Shown here one piece after another: positions 9,191-18,157 of a stretch of 64,000 nucleotides of DNA (position 1 is the stretch's first letter; each line of letters begins with the position of its first letter). Source of the DNA: Paenibacillus assamensis DSM 18201 (lineage in GTDB: Bacteria; Bacillota; Bacilli; Paenibacillales; Paenibacillaceae); NCBI RefSeq assembly GCF_000422445.1, contig NZ_AULU01000009.1, forward strand, positions 124,001-188,000. Direction: 5' to 3'. The position numbers and the translations under genes were made by a program. The notes under the pieces are model-generated. The model had not been told where the DNA came from, did no database searches, and worked only from the letters and a program-made list of their open reading frames with translations.

Positions 9191-9663
9191 GATGCCTATT
9201 GCCTCCTGTCACTTTGCACAACATGTACACATCCTATTTAGCAACAGACACTGCGCTGCCAAACTAATCTATTTTCACTGCTGAACGCTATATTCATTGT
9301 CAAGAAAAGCCTAACCGTAATAAAGAAGATGCCGGGATCAGCGGCATCTTCCTGTCATTTCTCTCGGATCTTGTTATTCATAATAAACCCTCAAGTCTTG
9401 CTGCAATGGTTCTTGCTAAGAACAAGTCATTTTTACTATACCAAACAGTCTCTGCGACACTCTGCATTCCGTACTTTCGCTTAGCGACTCTCGACTGTAT
9501 ATCTCACATTGTTGAACTACATTTATTATAAATGAAATGATGGCCATGAAACAATGATTATCCAATTCCTTAGAACGCTTAGAACTCGTAACAACTGGTT
9601 TAACCAAACTCATTCTCTTACTACATCATGTCGGTATATCCACCATGCATATCACATCAACAT
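9191..9663. other. Intergenic region between ywlC and spoIIR
   Basis: 473 bases. It holds the terminator at 9321-9351 and, presumably, the ywlC promoter between 9191 and 9320. A 65-codon minus-strand reading frame at 9416-9613 lacks a ribosome binding site and recognisable protein features. I see nothing else. Confidence 0.6.
9321..9351 (-). terminator. Terminator downstream of spoIIR
   Basis: A perfect 10-bp stem (GAAGATGCCG / CGGCATCTTC) with a seven-base loop is followed on the minus strand by TTTATTA. It lies about 310 bases past spoIIR and isolates that gene from ywlC. Confidence 0.7.
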
Positions 9664-10347
9664 TTAAAATATGGACTTAGCTGTGTTAGCTATCCACTCA
9701 AAAATGGATACGAGTACATCCCATAAGAAAAAACGAACTTCCCGATCCGGTGTACCAGCTTCTTTCTTATTTGCAGTTTCAACCGTTTCAGCTGCTTCTG
9801 CCTTTTCCGCCTCAGCTGCGACAGCTGTGCCTTGTGTACCATCTACAAAACATAATGGAGGAAACAATACACACCACCAGTTCTGACCTTCACCACTGCC
9901 TAACGTAATCCGTAAAGCCTCATAGTTGCCAGCTGGATAAGCTTGACCTCCGTATAACTTCGCAGGGAACGGAACAACCTTCAACTCCACCTTTACTCCA
10001 TAAGCATATCCCGCTTTCGCAACCACTTCATCTGCAATTTTTTGAATTTGTTCGAGATGTGATTCAATCCAATTTCTTGCCTCTTCACGGGAGCGAGGCG
10101 TGCTGCCTTCTTCTAACCAACCATTCATCCCTTCGACGACAGCATCACGCACCTGTCTTTTCACAGCCTGATCCGCTTCTTTATCAGAATGAGCTAATAT
10201 ACGAAGTCGAATAGCATCTTCTGGAATAGCCTCTGTAACAGCTGTCACTTCTGTAGCTTCTATCGTTTCATTTCCATCCCAACTCATCACGATACCAACA
10301 GCTAAAGTTGCTAGCATCAGCATGTTCAGCCAAGTGCGACGTTTCAT
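9664..10347 (-). CDS. spoIIR: Stage II sporulation protein R
   Basis: Secreted signalling protein made in the forespore under sigma-F that triggers SpoIIGA to process pro-sigma-E in the mother cell. 227 residues (B. subtilis: 224). An N-terminal signal segment (about 7-24) is followed by the family features IRLRILAHSDKEADQAVKR, VELKVVPFPAKLYGG-type text, and WWCVLFPPLCFVDG. The tail RFFLWDVLVSIFEWI is also typical. AAGGAG lies ten bases before the ATG. I could not identify a convincing sigma-F promoter. Confidence 0.93.
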   Translation of the reverse strand: MKRRTWLNMLMLATLAVGIVMSWDGNETIEATEVTAVTEAIPEDAIRLRILAHSDKEADQAVKRQVRDAVVEGMNGWLEEGSTPRSREEARNWIESHLEQIQKIADEVVAKAGYAYGVKVELKVVPFPAKLYGGQAYPAGNYEALRITLGSGEGQNWWCVLFPPLCFVDGTQGTAVAAEAEKAEAAETVETANKKEAGTPDREVRFFLWDVLVSIFEWIANTAKSIF

Positions 10348-10623
10348 AACGGTTATGCTCCTTGTGAGGTTGGGCGCGCCTCTTAGCCATCATTATGTCC
10401 CCAACCTCTCAACGCTAAACCTATGAAACTATCAAAAAATGAAACTTCTACTGTGCACACTCAAAATCTACTATTCAAACTTCTTATTTACTATAACAAA
10501 GTTTTAAATATTCATACCTCTTACCCGATCATGCATCGTAATGTACTGAACCTAGCCTGCTTCCTGTAATTGCTGCCTCTCACTTCGTATCTTCACAGCA
10601 TACAAATCGATAGATTTGTCCTA

Positions 10624-10776
10624 GCAAAAGTGGACATGCATTTTCCAAAAGACGTATACGCTTTCGCCAAGGTAATTAATCATTTATATACCATATATTG
10701 AGAATAACCCGTACAGCCCCCTACATATTGATTAGATGAAGGCGTTAGCCCCATTCTCTCCAATGTCCACTTTTGC
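10624..10776. repeat. Spaced inverted repeat, possible small non-coding repeat element
   Basis: GCAAAAGTGGACAT (10624-10637) is repeated exactly in inverted form at 10763-10776, enclosing about 125 AT-rich bases that also contain a weaker inner inverted pair (TACGCTTTCGCC and GGCGTTAGCC type). A related AAAAGTGGAC motif occurs near 39993. It may be a MITE-like or structured intergenic repeat. Confidence 0.4.
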
Positions 10777-10899
10777 GAAGACATTTCCACTCTTATTCTC
10801 CAGCACACAAACACTTTCGAAATATAAGACCTTTGCTTGAGAAGTTATATACCCAAAGCATCATTTACCACATAAAAGGAACTAGATCCTCCATCCACA

Positions 10900-10933
10900 A
10901 AAATAAAAATAGACGAGCATCGCCCGTCTATTC
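10900..10933 (-). terminator. Terminator of the prfA-prmC unit
   Basis: On the minus strand ATAGACG and CGTCTAT arms with an inner GC pair stack form a hairpin followed by TTTTTATTTTT. It sits about 40 bases past the prmC stop. Confidence 0.8.
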
Positions 10934-10969
10934 AGCAGTTTTACATGTTAAGCATCTATGCACCTAAAA

Positions 10970-11887
10970 TTAAGAATCTAACATACCTAACACATGCCGC
11001 TCAATCCCTGCAAGGTCGTTAACGATACGGATGTTAGGATAACCGGCTTCACGTACGAGCGCGGCAACATCCTGCGCCTGACCACGACCAAGCTCAAAGG
11101 CAACAATGCGCGGTAATACGGCAAGTCGAGGAAGCATCGCCATCATGCGTCGGTACGGTTCCAGACCATCCTGACCACCGAATAAAGCGGTATGCGGTTC
11201 ATAGTCACGTACTTCACGCATTAAGCCTTCTCGATCTTCATCAGGGATATAGGGAGGATTCGATACGAGAACATCCAGCTCCAGACCTTCAAGGGGCAAC
11301 AATAGATCCCCTTCCAGCCACTCCAAACGCTCTGCCACGCCCAACTGCTGCGCATTCGAGCGTGCCACACTCAATGCCGCGGTAGATATGTCGACCGCCC
11401 TAATATGCCAAGAAGGACGCTCTGATGCTAATGCACAAGCAATAGCACCACTGCCTGTACCAACATCCGCTGCACGAATGGATGCTGTCGCTCCCCATAG
11501 GCGATCTGCCTCTTCCAGCACCGCTTCCACAAGCAATTCCGTTTCTGGACGAGGAATCAGGACGTCTGGCGTAACTCGGAAGCCTAGGCCATAGAAATAT
11601 GCCTCTCCAATAATGTATTGAGTAGGCTCTCCACAGCCACGGCGCTCGATTATTTCACGATATGGTTCGCAGCTTACTGCAGGCAGTTCCTCTTGCATCC
11701 GCATCAGATACGTCACGCGCTCCCAATCGAGCGCATGTCGCAACAGCAGCTCTGCGTGGTGTCCAGCGTCCTCCACACCAGCAGCAGATAAATAAGAAGA
11801 AGCCTGAACCCAGGCTTCTCTTATCGTAAGTGGAGGAATAAGAGAGAACGGCTGTAACGGTCCGTCAATCAAGTTCCGTTCACTCAT
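10970..11887 (-). CDS. prmC: Release factor glutamine methyltransferase
   Basis: SAM-dependent enzyme methylating the Gln of the GGQ motif of release factors RF1 and RF2. 305 residues. N-terminal helical domain, then the SAM motif [14 protein letters not shown] and the catalytic NPPY motif ([11 protein letters not shown]). The start overlaps the prfA stop (ATGA at 11884-11887), so the enzyme is translationally coupled to its substrate RF1. About 20 residues longer at the N-terminus than the B. subtilis protein. Confidence 0.96.
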   Translation of the reverse strand: MSERNLIDGPLQPFSLIPPLTIREAWVQASSYLSAAGVEDAGHHAELLLRHALDWERVTYLMRMQEELPAVSCEPYREIIERRGCGEPTQYIIGEAYFYGLGFRVTPDVLIPRPETELLVEAVLEEADRLWGATASIRAADVGTGSGAIACALASERPSWHIRAVDISTAALSVARSNAQQLGVAERLEWLEGDLLLPLEGLELDVLVSNPPYIPDEDREGLMREVRDYEPHTALFGGQDGLEPYRRMMAMLPRLAVLPRIVAFELGRGQAQDVAALVREAGYPNIRIVNDLAGIERHVLGMLDS

Positions 11888-12957
11888 CCTTGATTCTCTC
11901 TCTCCATAATTTCCGCTTGCTCTGTTACCGTCAATGCTTGGATAATCTCTTCCATATCGCCATTCATGACTGTCTCCAGCTTATGCAGCGTGAGGCCGAT
12001 ACGGTGGTCCGTTACACGGCTCTGCGGGAAGTTGTACGTACGGATACGCTCACTGCGATCACCTGTACCTACCTTACTCTTACGTTCTCCCGCATATTTC
12101 GCTTCTTCCTCTTGACGCTTAATGTCGTAAATACGCGCGCGTAGAACTTGAAGCGCCTTGTCTTTATTTTCGTGCTGCGACTTACCGTCCTGACACTGTG
12201 CTACAATGCCCGTTGGAACGTGTGTTACACGTACCGCGGACTTCGTTGTATTAACCGACTGGCCGCCTGCACCAGAGGAGCAGAACGTATCGACACGAAT
12301 ATCTTTATCGTGAATTTCGATTTCGAAATCATCAATTTCAGGCATAACCGCCACAGTTGATGTGGATGTATGAATACGTCCGCCGGATTCCGTTACTGGA
12401 ATACGTTGTACACGATGTGCGCCGCTCTCATACTTCATTTTGCTGTAGGCACCTTTACCTGTAATCATAAAGATAACCTCTTTGAAGCCGCCCAAGCCGT
12501 TCACGTTTGCTTCCATAAGCTCTGTACGCCAGCCTTGTGAATCTGCAAAACGAGTATACATACGATAGAGGTCTGCCGCGAACAAAGCCGCTTCGTCACC
12601 GCCAGCTGCACCGCGAATCTCAACGATTACGTTCTTATCATCATTAGGGTCCTTCGGCAAGAGCAGAATGAAAATACGTTCTTCCAGTTCTTTTTGACGA
12701 GCGGAAAGATCCTCAATCTCCATTTTTACCATTTCGCGCATTTCATCGTCGAGCTTTTCTTGCATCATCGTCTTAGCCGCTTCTAACTCAGACATGACGG
12801 ACTTATATTCCGTATATGCTTCATAAGTTGGCTGAAGATCAGATTGCTCCTTCGAATATTCGCGAAGTTTCTTAGAATCATTAGCGACATCCGGGTCACA
12901 TAGTAGCTCGCTCAGCTTATCATAACGATCAGCCAACGATTGCAAACGATCTAACAT
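11884..12957 (-). CDS. prfA: Peptide chain release factor 1
   Basis: Terminates translation at UAA and UAG. 357 residues (B. subtilis: 356). The GGQ peptidyl-hydrolysis loop ([12 protein letters not shown]) is intact and is the target of the neighbouring PrmC. The frame can be opened at a GTG seven codons upstream, but that GTG overlaps the ribosome binding site; the ATG at 12957, eight bases after GAGAGG, gives the family N-terminus [12 protein letters not shown]. Confidence 0.97.
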   Translation of the reverse strand: MLDRLQSLADRYDKLSELLCDPDVANDSKKLREYSKEQSDLQPTYEAYTEYKSVMSELEAAKTMMQEKLDDEMREMVKMEIEDLSARQKELEERIFILLLPKDPNDDKNVIVEIRGAAGGDEAALFAADLYRMYTRFADSQGWRTELMEANVNGLGGFKEVIFMITGKGAYSKMKYESGAHRVQRIPVTESGGRIHTSTSTVAVMPEIDDFEIEIHDKDIRVDTFCSSGAGGQSVNTTKSAVRVTHVPTGIVAQCQDGKSQHENKDKALQVLRARIYDIKRQEEEAKYAGERKSKVGTGDRSERIRTYNFPQSRVTDHRIGLTLHKLETVMNGDMEEIIQALTVTEQAEIMERENQG

Positions 12958-13038
12958 GAAACGTTCACCTCTCCTCACAATTATTGTGTATATATCGAAA
13001 TCATCTATTGGGACTAAGCCGTCTATGATGGCTATTTA

Positions 13039-14139
13039 TTAAACGTTAAAGCGGAAGTGCATCACATCGCCATCTTGAACAACATACTCTTTACCTTCAA
13101 GACGCAGTTTACCTTGCTCTTTCACCACATTCATAGAGCCACCAGCAACCAAATCATCATAGGATACAACTTCAGCACGAATGAAGCCGCGCTCGAAGTC
13201 GGAGTGGATAACACCAGCAGCTTGTGGAGCCTTCATGCCTTTACGGATCGTCCAAGCACGAACTTCTTGTACACCAGCAGTGAAGTACGTGTACAAGTTC
13301 AGCAAGCGATACGCTGCTTTGATAAGACGGTTCAATCCGGACTCTTCCAGGCCAAGCTCTTCAAGGAACATGTCACGATCTTCGCCTTCCAGCTCAGCAA
13401 TCTCCGCTTCTACCTTCGCACTGATTGGCACAACTTCTGCGTTTTCTGCCGCTGCAAACTCACGAACTTTTGCAACATATTTATTGTCTTCCGCAGATGC
13501 CACTTCATCTTCACTTACGTTCGCCGCGTACAATACAGGCTTAATCGTCAACAAATGAAGCTCACGGATAGCAACCTTTTCATCGTCAGTCAGCTCGATA
13601 CCACGAACAGGCGTATCGTTGTAGAGAGCTTCCTTCACTTTTTCCAACACTTCTACTTCAAACGCAATTTTTTTATCTCCGCTCTTCAAGTTCTTCTTGG
13701 AGCGATCAAGGCGTTTCTCGACAGACTCCAAGTCAGCAAGGATAAGCTCAAGGTTAATCGTTTGAATATCGCTGATCGGATCAACTTTTCCATCAACGTG
13801 TGTAATGTTCTCATCTTCGAAGCAGCGAACAACGTGAACAATGGCATCCACTTCGCGAATATGAGCCAAGAACTTGTTACCCAAACCTTCACCTTTGCTT
13901 GCACCGCGCACGATACCAGCGATATCAACGAATTCAAAAGCAGTTGGAACTGTGCGGTTAGGTGTAACCAGCTCTGTCAATTTTACCAAACGCTCATCTG
14001 GAACTTCTACAACCCCTACATTTGGATCAATCGTACAGAACGGGTAGTTTGCAGATTCTGCCCCTGCTTGTGTAATTGCATTAAATAGTGTAGATTTACC
14101 TACGTTCGGAAGTCCGACAATACCTGCCTTAAGTGCCAT
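13039..14139 (-). CDS. ychF: Ribosome-binding ATPase/GTPase YchF
   Basis: OBG-family P-loop protein that binds ribosomes and prefers ATP over GTP. 366 residues, normal length. P-loop GLPNVGKST (about 8-16), switch text [20 protein letters not shown], a coiled-coil insertion (about 130-190) and a C-terminal TGS domain ending in [19 protein letters not shown] precedes the ATG. It lies 81 bases upstream of prfA on the same strand and may be read into it, as there is no terminator between. Confidence 0.96.
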   Translation of the reverse strand: MALKAGIVGLPNVGKSTLFNAITQAGAESANYPFCTIDPNVGVVEVPDERLVKLTELVTPNRTVPTAFEFVDIAGIVRGASKGEGLGNKFLAHIREVDAIVHVVRCFEDENITHVDGKVDPISDIQTINLELILADLESVEKRLDRSKKNLKSGDKKIAFEVEVLEKVKEALYNDTPVRGIELTDDEKVAIRELHLLTIKPVLYAANVSEDEVASAEDNKYVAKVREFAAAENAEVVPISAKVEAEIAELEGEDRDMFLEELGLEESGLNRLIKAAYRLLNLYTYFTAGVQEVRAWTIRKGMKAPQAAGVIHSDFERGFIRAEVVSYDDLVAGGSMNVVKEQGKLRLEGKEYVVQDGDVMHFRFNV

Positions 14140-14503
14140 ATCAAATATCTCTCCTTCTCATCATCATGTCATGTATCCAATCAATCCGTGCACACTTATG
14201 CCCGTAATAAAAACATAAGCTCACTAGAACAACATGTTCCCTTAACAACGTATCCAGACGTGTCTTACTACGTCCTGCAAAAATTCCTTAACCATTATAA
14301 CCAACAACGCAAAAAAAACCTAGTCATCGACTAGATTTTTTCCGACTTCTCTACATATTCTGCTAAATAAGGAAGGCCGTGTGACATTTTTAAAAACGAC
14401 CATGCTTATCTGCGAATTAACTCTCGTTTATTTACAGCTTATTTATAGTCCATTTATAACGTTACCAAAGTCATTCAATTGATGTTTTTTATCATTTTCT
14501 GTA
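14140..14503. other. Intergenic region downstream of the Calx-beta gene
   Basis: 364 AT-rich bases. They hold the hairpin at 14311-14342 and presumably the ychF promoter. I see nothing else. Confidence 0.6.
14311..14342 (-). terminator. Terminator of the Calx-beta gene
   Basis: CTAGTC / GACTAG stem with a three-base loop flanked by A and T runs; the minus strand ends in eight U residues. The symmetric A and T runs mean it could act in both directions. Confidence 0.65.
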
Positions 14504-15244
14504 TTAATCATTATCTGTAATAAATAAAACCATGGAACGTCTGAAACCTAACACCTCATTGTCCCCTTGCAGCAGTGCTATAAAGTTTTCCCGCTCTTCT
14601 GCCTGATTATCCTCAACAAGCGGCAGTTCGTACACCTTGCTAGTCTCACCATCTTTAAAGGTAACCGTGAAGATCGTATCTACAAAATCTTTTCCTGCTT
14701 TCGCAGAACCACTGCAGAAGCACATCGTCGCTTCAATTGTACCTTTTTTCCCACCAACTCGCTCTACAGCAATTTTAATAGTGTCTCCCTCAACAGCAGA
14801 TGTATTTGGTTTGCTGAACTGGATCTTGCCGCGTTGTTCCGTCTCACCGCAAGCTTTTCGATCTGTAACCGCAGTTGTCAATGTCTTGCTGTAGTTCTCA
14901 TCCTTAATGGTGAGTGTTACTTGATCGTCTCGCTTTTCACTTTTCACCGAAAACACATCATTCGATTTGCCCGGCTGCAAAATTTCAAAGCCACTATCCT
15001 CAAAACCAGACATACCTTTTGTAAACCAATTTACCTTAATAACCGAACTACCATGATTGGATACACGCCATTTGTCGAAGCCTTTGTTGTCCGAACATAC
15101 ATAAACAGCCTTCACATTTGCTTGCTCAGGAGCTTTATTTGCATAAGCCTGAGACGGTGCAACGACTCCCATAACTACAAGCATAAGTACAAATAAGGAA
15201 ACTAATAATCGCCTGTTACCATTATAGAAAACAGAACTAGACAT
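14504..15244 (-). CDS. Secreted protein with a C-terminal Calx-beta domain
   Basis: Function unknown; exported. 246 residues from the ATG at 15244, chosen because AGGAGGAG lies nine bases before it (the frame extends 27 codons further without a site). Signal peptide about 10-35 (LLVSLFVLMLVVMGVV then PSQAYA). A first domain (about 40-130) contains two widely spaced Cys and KWRVSN, like beta-sandwich domains of surface proteins. The second (about 138-246) matches Calx-beta: GKIQFSKPNTSAVEGDT, GKDFVDTIFTVTFKDGE, and the final VLFITDND. Calx-beta domains bind Ca2+ or mediate adhesion. Monocistronic. Confidence 0.75.
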   Translation of the reverse strand: MSSSVFYNGNRRLLVSLFVLMLVVMGVVAPSQAYANKAPEQANVKAVYVCSDNKGFDKWRVSNHGSSVIKVNWFTKGMSGFEDSGFEILQPGKSNDVFSVKSEKRDDQVTLTIKDENYSKTLTTAVTDRKACGETEQRGKIQFSKPNTSAVEGDTIKIAVERVGGKKGTIEATMCFCSGSAKAGKDFVDTIFTVTFKDGETSKVYELPLVEDNQAEERENFIALLQGDNEVLGFRRSMVLFITDND

Positions 15245-15434
15245 CGCACTACTCCTCCTCGCTTTATTGGTATTGATACAATATGTAACGAGACTATAGT
15301 ACGATACTAATCGTATCATTGTCAATGAAAACGTATAGTTTTTTTATCCTAGTTGCATCTTACTACTGCGACAATATGCGACCTTAGAAACATAACTAAT
15401 GAACTATACAAAATGTATCGAAAGGATGATAGGA

Positions 15435-15578
15435 ATGGAAAACAAGACACATCGCGGCAATTATAAAGGTACGACCCACATGCATGCCAAAAATCAAGAT
15501 ATGGCATTCGTCAATGATACGTTGGAGCAAGCTAAAACAGCAGTTCCCTTTCAACAAAAGCCAAAGAAGACAGATTAG
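15435..15578 (+). CDS. Small hydrophilic protein, 47 residues
   Basis: Unrecognised. ATG at 15435 follows AAAGGATGATAGGA, a plausible ribosome binding site. The product begins MENKTHRGNYKGTTHMHAKN and ends QQKPKKTD: charged, Asn/Gln/Lys rich, with no membrane segment. Size and composition resemble minor small acid-soluble spore proteins, but no family motif is visible. It is the only plus-strand gene before 34 kb, between the Calx-beta gene and the synthase cluster. Confidence 0.5.
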   Translation: MENKTHRGNYKGTTHMHAKNQDMAFVNDTLEQAKTAVPFQQKPKKTD

Positions 15579-15651
15579 CGAAGGCTCTCCCTTAACCATT
15601 GCCGCCTTAACCTACCGCGATAAGTATAAGTCCGTTTATTAGACGCATAAC

Positions 15652-15690
15652 AAAAAAACCTCGAACGCCTACCTAACGCGTTCGAGGTTC
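15652..15690 (-). terminator. Terminator of the synthase cluster
   Basis: Perfect 12-bp stem (AACCTCGAACGC / GCGTTCGAGGTT) followed on the minus strand by a run of U, lying directly after the double-ketosynthase stop codon. It marks the end of the operon. Confidence 0.88.
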
Positions 15691-15694
15691 CTAA

Positions 15695-18148
15695 TTATTC
15701 GTACCTACCTACAATCAATGAATTGTAGCTGCCGCCGTAGGCAAAAGAGCTAATCATCGCGTGGCGAACCGTCGCTTCTTGGCGCCCACTTGTAACAAAA
15801 TCCACATCCACACCTTGCAATGGCTCATTCAAATGAAGCGTAGCAGGGATACGACCCGTTTGCATAGCATTTAGCGCTGTCCACAATCCGATAGCTCCTG
15901 CCGTACTATGTGTTTCACCAAAGTAAGACTTAGGTGCACTCACAGGAACCGAACCAGCGAACACACGATTAAGGGCATGTGCCTCTGCATAATCGAATAT
16001 ACGATGCCCGCAAGCCGCGGCTGCCACGTAGTCAATGTCCGAAGCAGACAACTCCGCATGATGAAGGGCAGCTCGGAAGCTATCCGCCCATTCTGTTCCC
16101 CTTGGATTGATGCCGCCAAGCAAACGAACATCAGATGTCATGCCAAATCCCTTCAACTCCCCCCGCACATTTGCATTGCGCTCAAGAGCCGCTTCTTCAC
16201 TCTCAACGATGTAACAAAAGCTACCGCTGCCTAACACCGCTCCATCTCGATGTTTATCAAACGGACGAATAACACTTTTACTCAAATAGCCTGAAACACG
16301 CTGGTACCCTGCCAATAACGGCTCATTGAACTCATCCGATGAAACAACGAGCACTGTCTTGCATTGTTCAAGCTGAATCATAGCATTTGCATAATAAAGC
16401 GCATTGATAAATGAAGTTCCACCCGCCGCTATAGTAGATGTAGGCCCTTTAATATTAAAGTTTAATCCGATATGGCCTGCTGGCGCATTCGTAACTGTAT
16501 TCGGGAACAGCTTCGCATTGGCCGCCTTGATACCATCCTTAATAATTGCGCGATTAAAGGCATCCACCGTCTCAATTGGGCCTGTCCCTGTCGCAAATAT
16601 AACGCCTATCTGCTCCTGATTGGCACGATTAACCACAATCCCTGCATCCAGCAAGGCCATTTTCACAGCTGCTACAGCTTGCTTGCTAATCGTATCCATT
16701 TTACGCAATAGGTTAGGATTGATCATCTTCGCATACGCAAGTTCAGGGACTTGTCCAGCCTCATGAAGCTGATATGCATTCGAATCGAATAGTCGAATCG
16801 GACTAATTCCACTCTCGCCACGGTCCATCAGCTCTTGCAGTTGCTGAATAGTAGCAGCATTACCAGCTAGTCCACCAACCCCTGTTATAACAACCTTTTT
16901 ACGAGCAGAAGATAAGCTTTTTCCAGATGGTTCTTTAGACTTTCCGAGCAAAATGGTTGCATTATTGCCACCAAATGCAAATGAGTTGGAGAGCGCCACC
17001 TGTACATCTGTGTCCCGACCCTCATTCGGAATAAAGTCCAAATCGAACTTCTGATCAGCAGCGTTAAAATTGATCGTAGGCGGTATATAACCATCTTGTA
17101 TGGCCAATGCAGACACAATGGATTCCGCTGCTCCAGCAGCGCCCAGCATATGCCCTACCATCGATTTGGTAGAAGAAATCGGAACGTGTTGATCCTGAAT
17201 GAGAGCACGCATCGCCTTCGGTTCAGAAGAGTCATTTGCAGGCGTCCCTGTGCCATGTCCGTTAATATAGCTAACATCCTCTACCGTAACACCAGAACGC
17301 CTAAGTGCACCTTTCATCGAACGCAGCGCACCGGCCCCACCCGGTTCAGGCGCTGTTTGATGATACGCATCAGCGGATAGATCATAGCTGAGTACCTCAG
17401 CAATAATCGTAGCACCGCGCTGCAAGGCTACATCCATTCGCTCTAGTACGAGGATGGCTCCACCCTCACCTAGATTCAAACCCGCACTCGTGCTGTATGG
17501 TGCACAAGCTCCAGCACTCAATGCCTGCAAGCCATTGAAGCCGCTATAGGACAGACGTGCCAGTGGATCAACGCCGCCAGTAAGCATGATATCCGCTGTA
17601 CCCATCCGAATCATGTCAGCTGCATAACCGATCGAGTTTGTACCGGCCGCGCATGCGTTGGCAATAACACTTCGCGGTCCTTTCAAACCAAGATCATGTG
17701 CAATATTGTCGCAAGGGGCATGCATCGGATATTTCATCAGCAAATGCTCTTCTGTATGCTCCAGCCCTTGAGTAATCCATTGTTCATGAAAAGCTTCCCC
17801 GCTTCTCAATCCGCCTAAGCATGTACCCAATACGATGCCAAGTCGATAAGGATCAAAGCTAGCTATATCCAGCCCTGCTCTTTGCACGGCCTCACGTGCT
17901 GCAATGACTGCGAATTGGCCAGCGCGATCTAGGTGCTGGAGTTCTTCAGGGGTGAAGTAGTCTTCAGGACGAAAACCATCAACCTCACCACCTAGCTTAG
18001 CATCAAGATCTGCTGTATCAATTGTTGTCACGAGTCGTATCCCACTCTGACCAGCTGTCACATTGCGCCAGAACTGATCAATATTTTGTCCATTTGCACA
18101 GATGATGCCGACACCAGTTATCGCAATCTGAACCTGATCGTTTGCCAT
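15695..18148 (-). CDS. Fused ketosynthase / chain-length-factor-like protein (KS-KS)
   Basis: 817 residues with two FabF-type domains in one chain. KS1 (about 5-403) has the full catalytic set: C166 in IANACAAGT, H298 in NGHGTGT, K328, and H333 in VGHMLGAAG, plus NSFAFGGNN. KS2 (about 417-815) aligns residue for residue but lacks the triad: G577 (IAAGGTS), A711 and E745 replace Cys, His and His, while K740 and the fold motifs (SSFAYGGS) remain. This is the pattern of KS-alpha/KS-beta heterodimers of type II polyketide synthases, here as a natural fusion. It would condense malonyl-ACP units on the neighbouring ACP, KS2 shaping the pocket. Start follows a weak purine-rich site ten bases after the upstream gene. 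Product unknown. Confidence 0.9.
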   Translation of the reverse strand: MANDQVQIAITGVGIICANGQNIDQFWRNVTAGQSGIRLVTTIDTADLDAKLGGEVDGFRPEDYFTPEELQHLDRAGQFAVIAAREAVQRAGLDIASFDPYRLGIVLGTCLGGLRSGEAFHEQWITQGLEHTEEHLLMKYPMHAPCDNIAHDLGLKGPRSVIANACAAGTNSIGYAADMIRMGTADIMLTGGVDPLARLSYSGFNGLQALSAGACAPYSTSAGLNLGEGGAILVLERMDVALQRGATIIAEVLSYDLSADAYHQTAPEPGGAGALRSMKGALRRSGVTVEDVSYINGHGTGTPANDSSEPKAMRALIQDQHVPISSTKSMVGHMLGAAGAAESIVSALAIQDGYIPPTINFNAADQKFDLDFIPNEGRDTDVQVALSNSFAFGGNNATILLGKSKEPSGKSLSSARKKVVITGVGGLAGNAATIQQLQELMDRGESGISPIRLFDSNAYQLHEAGQVPELAYAKMINPNLLRKMDTISKQAVAAVKMALLDAGIVVNRANQEQIGVIFATGTGPIETVDAFNRAIIKDGIKAANAKLFPNTVTNAPAGHIGLNFNIKGPTSTIAAGGTSFINALYYANAMIQLEQCKTVLVVSSDEFNEPLLAGYQRVSGYLSKSVIRPFDKHRDGAVLGSGSFCYIVESEEAALERNANVRGELKGFGMTSDVRLLGGINPRGTEWADSFRAALHHAELSASDIDYVAAAACGHRIFDYAEAHALNRVFAGSVPVSAPKSYFGETHSTAGAIGLWTALNAMQTGRIPATLHLNEPLQGVDVDFVTSGRQEATVRHAMISSFAYGGSYNSLIVGRYE

Positions 18149-18157
18149 AGGATCACC

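Larger units (their letters stand above)
10348..10969. other. Intergenic region between spoIIR and prmC
   Basis: 622 AT-rich bases with no supportable gene. It contains a spaced inverted repeat (10624-10776) and the prmC terminator (10900-10933), and must hold the spoIIR promoter close to 10348-10450. Confidence 0.6.

Noticed and set aside
9416-9613. 65-codon minus-strand frame between spoIIR and ywlC
   Set aside because: No ribosome binding site and no protein-like features; lies between the spoIIR stop and its terminator.
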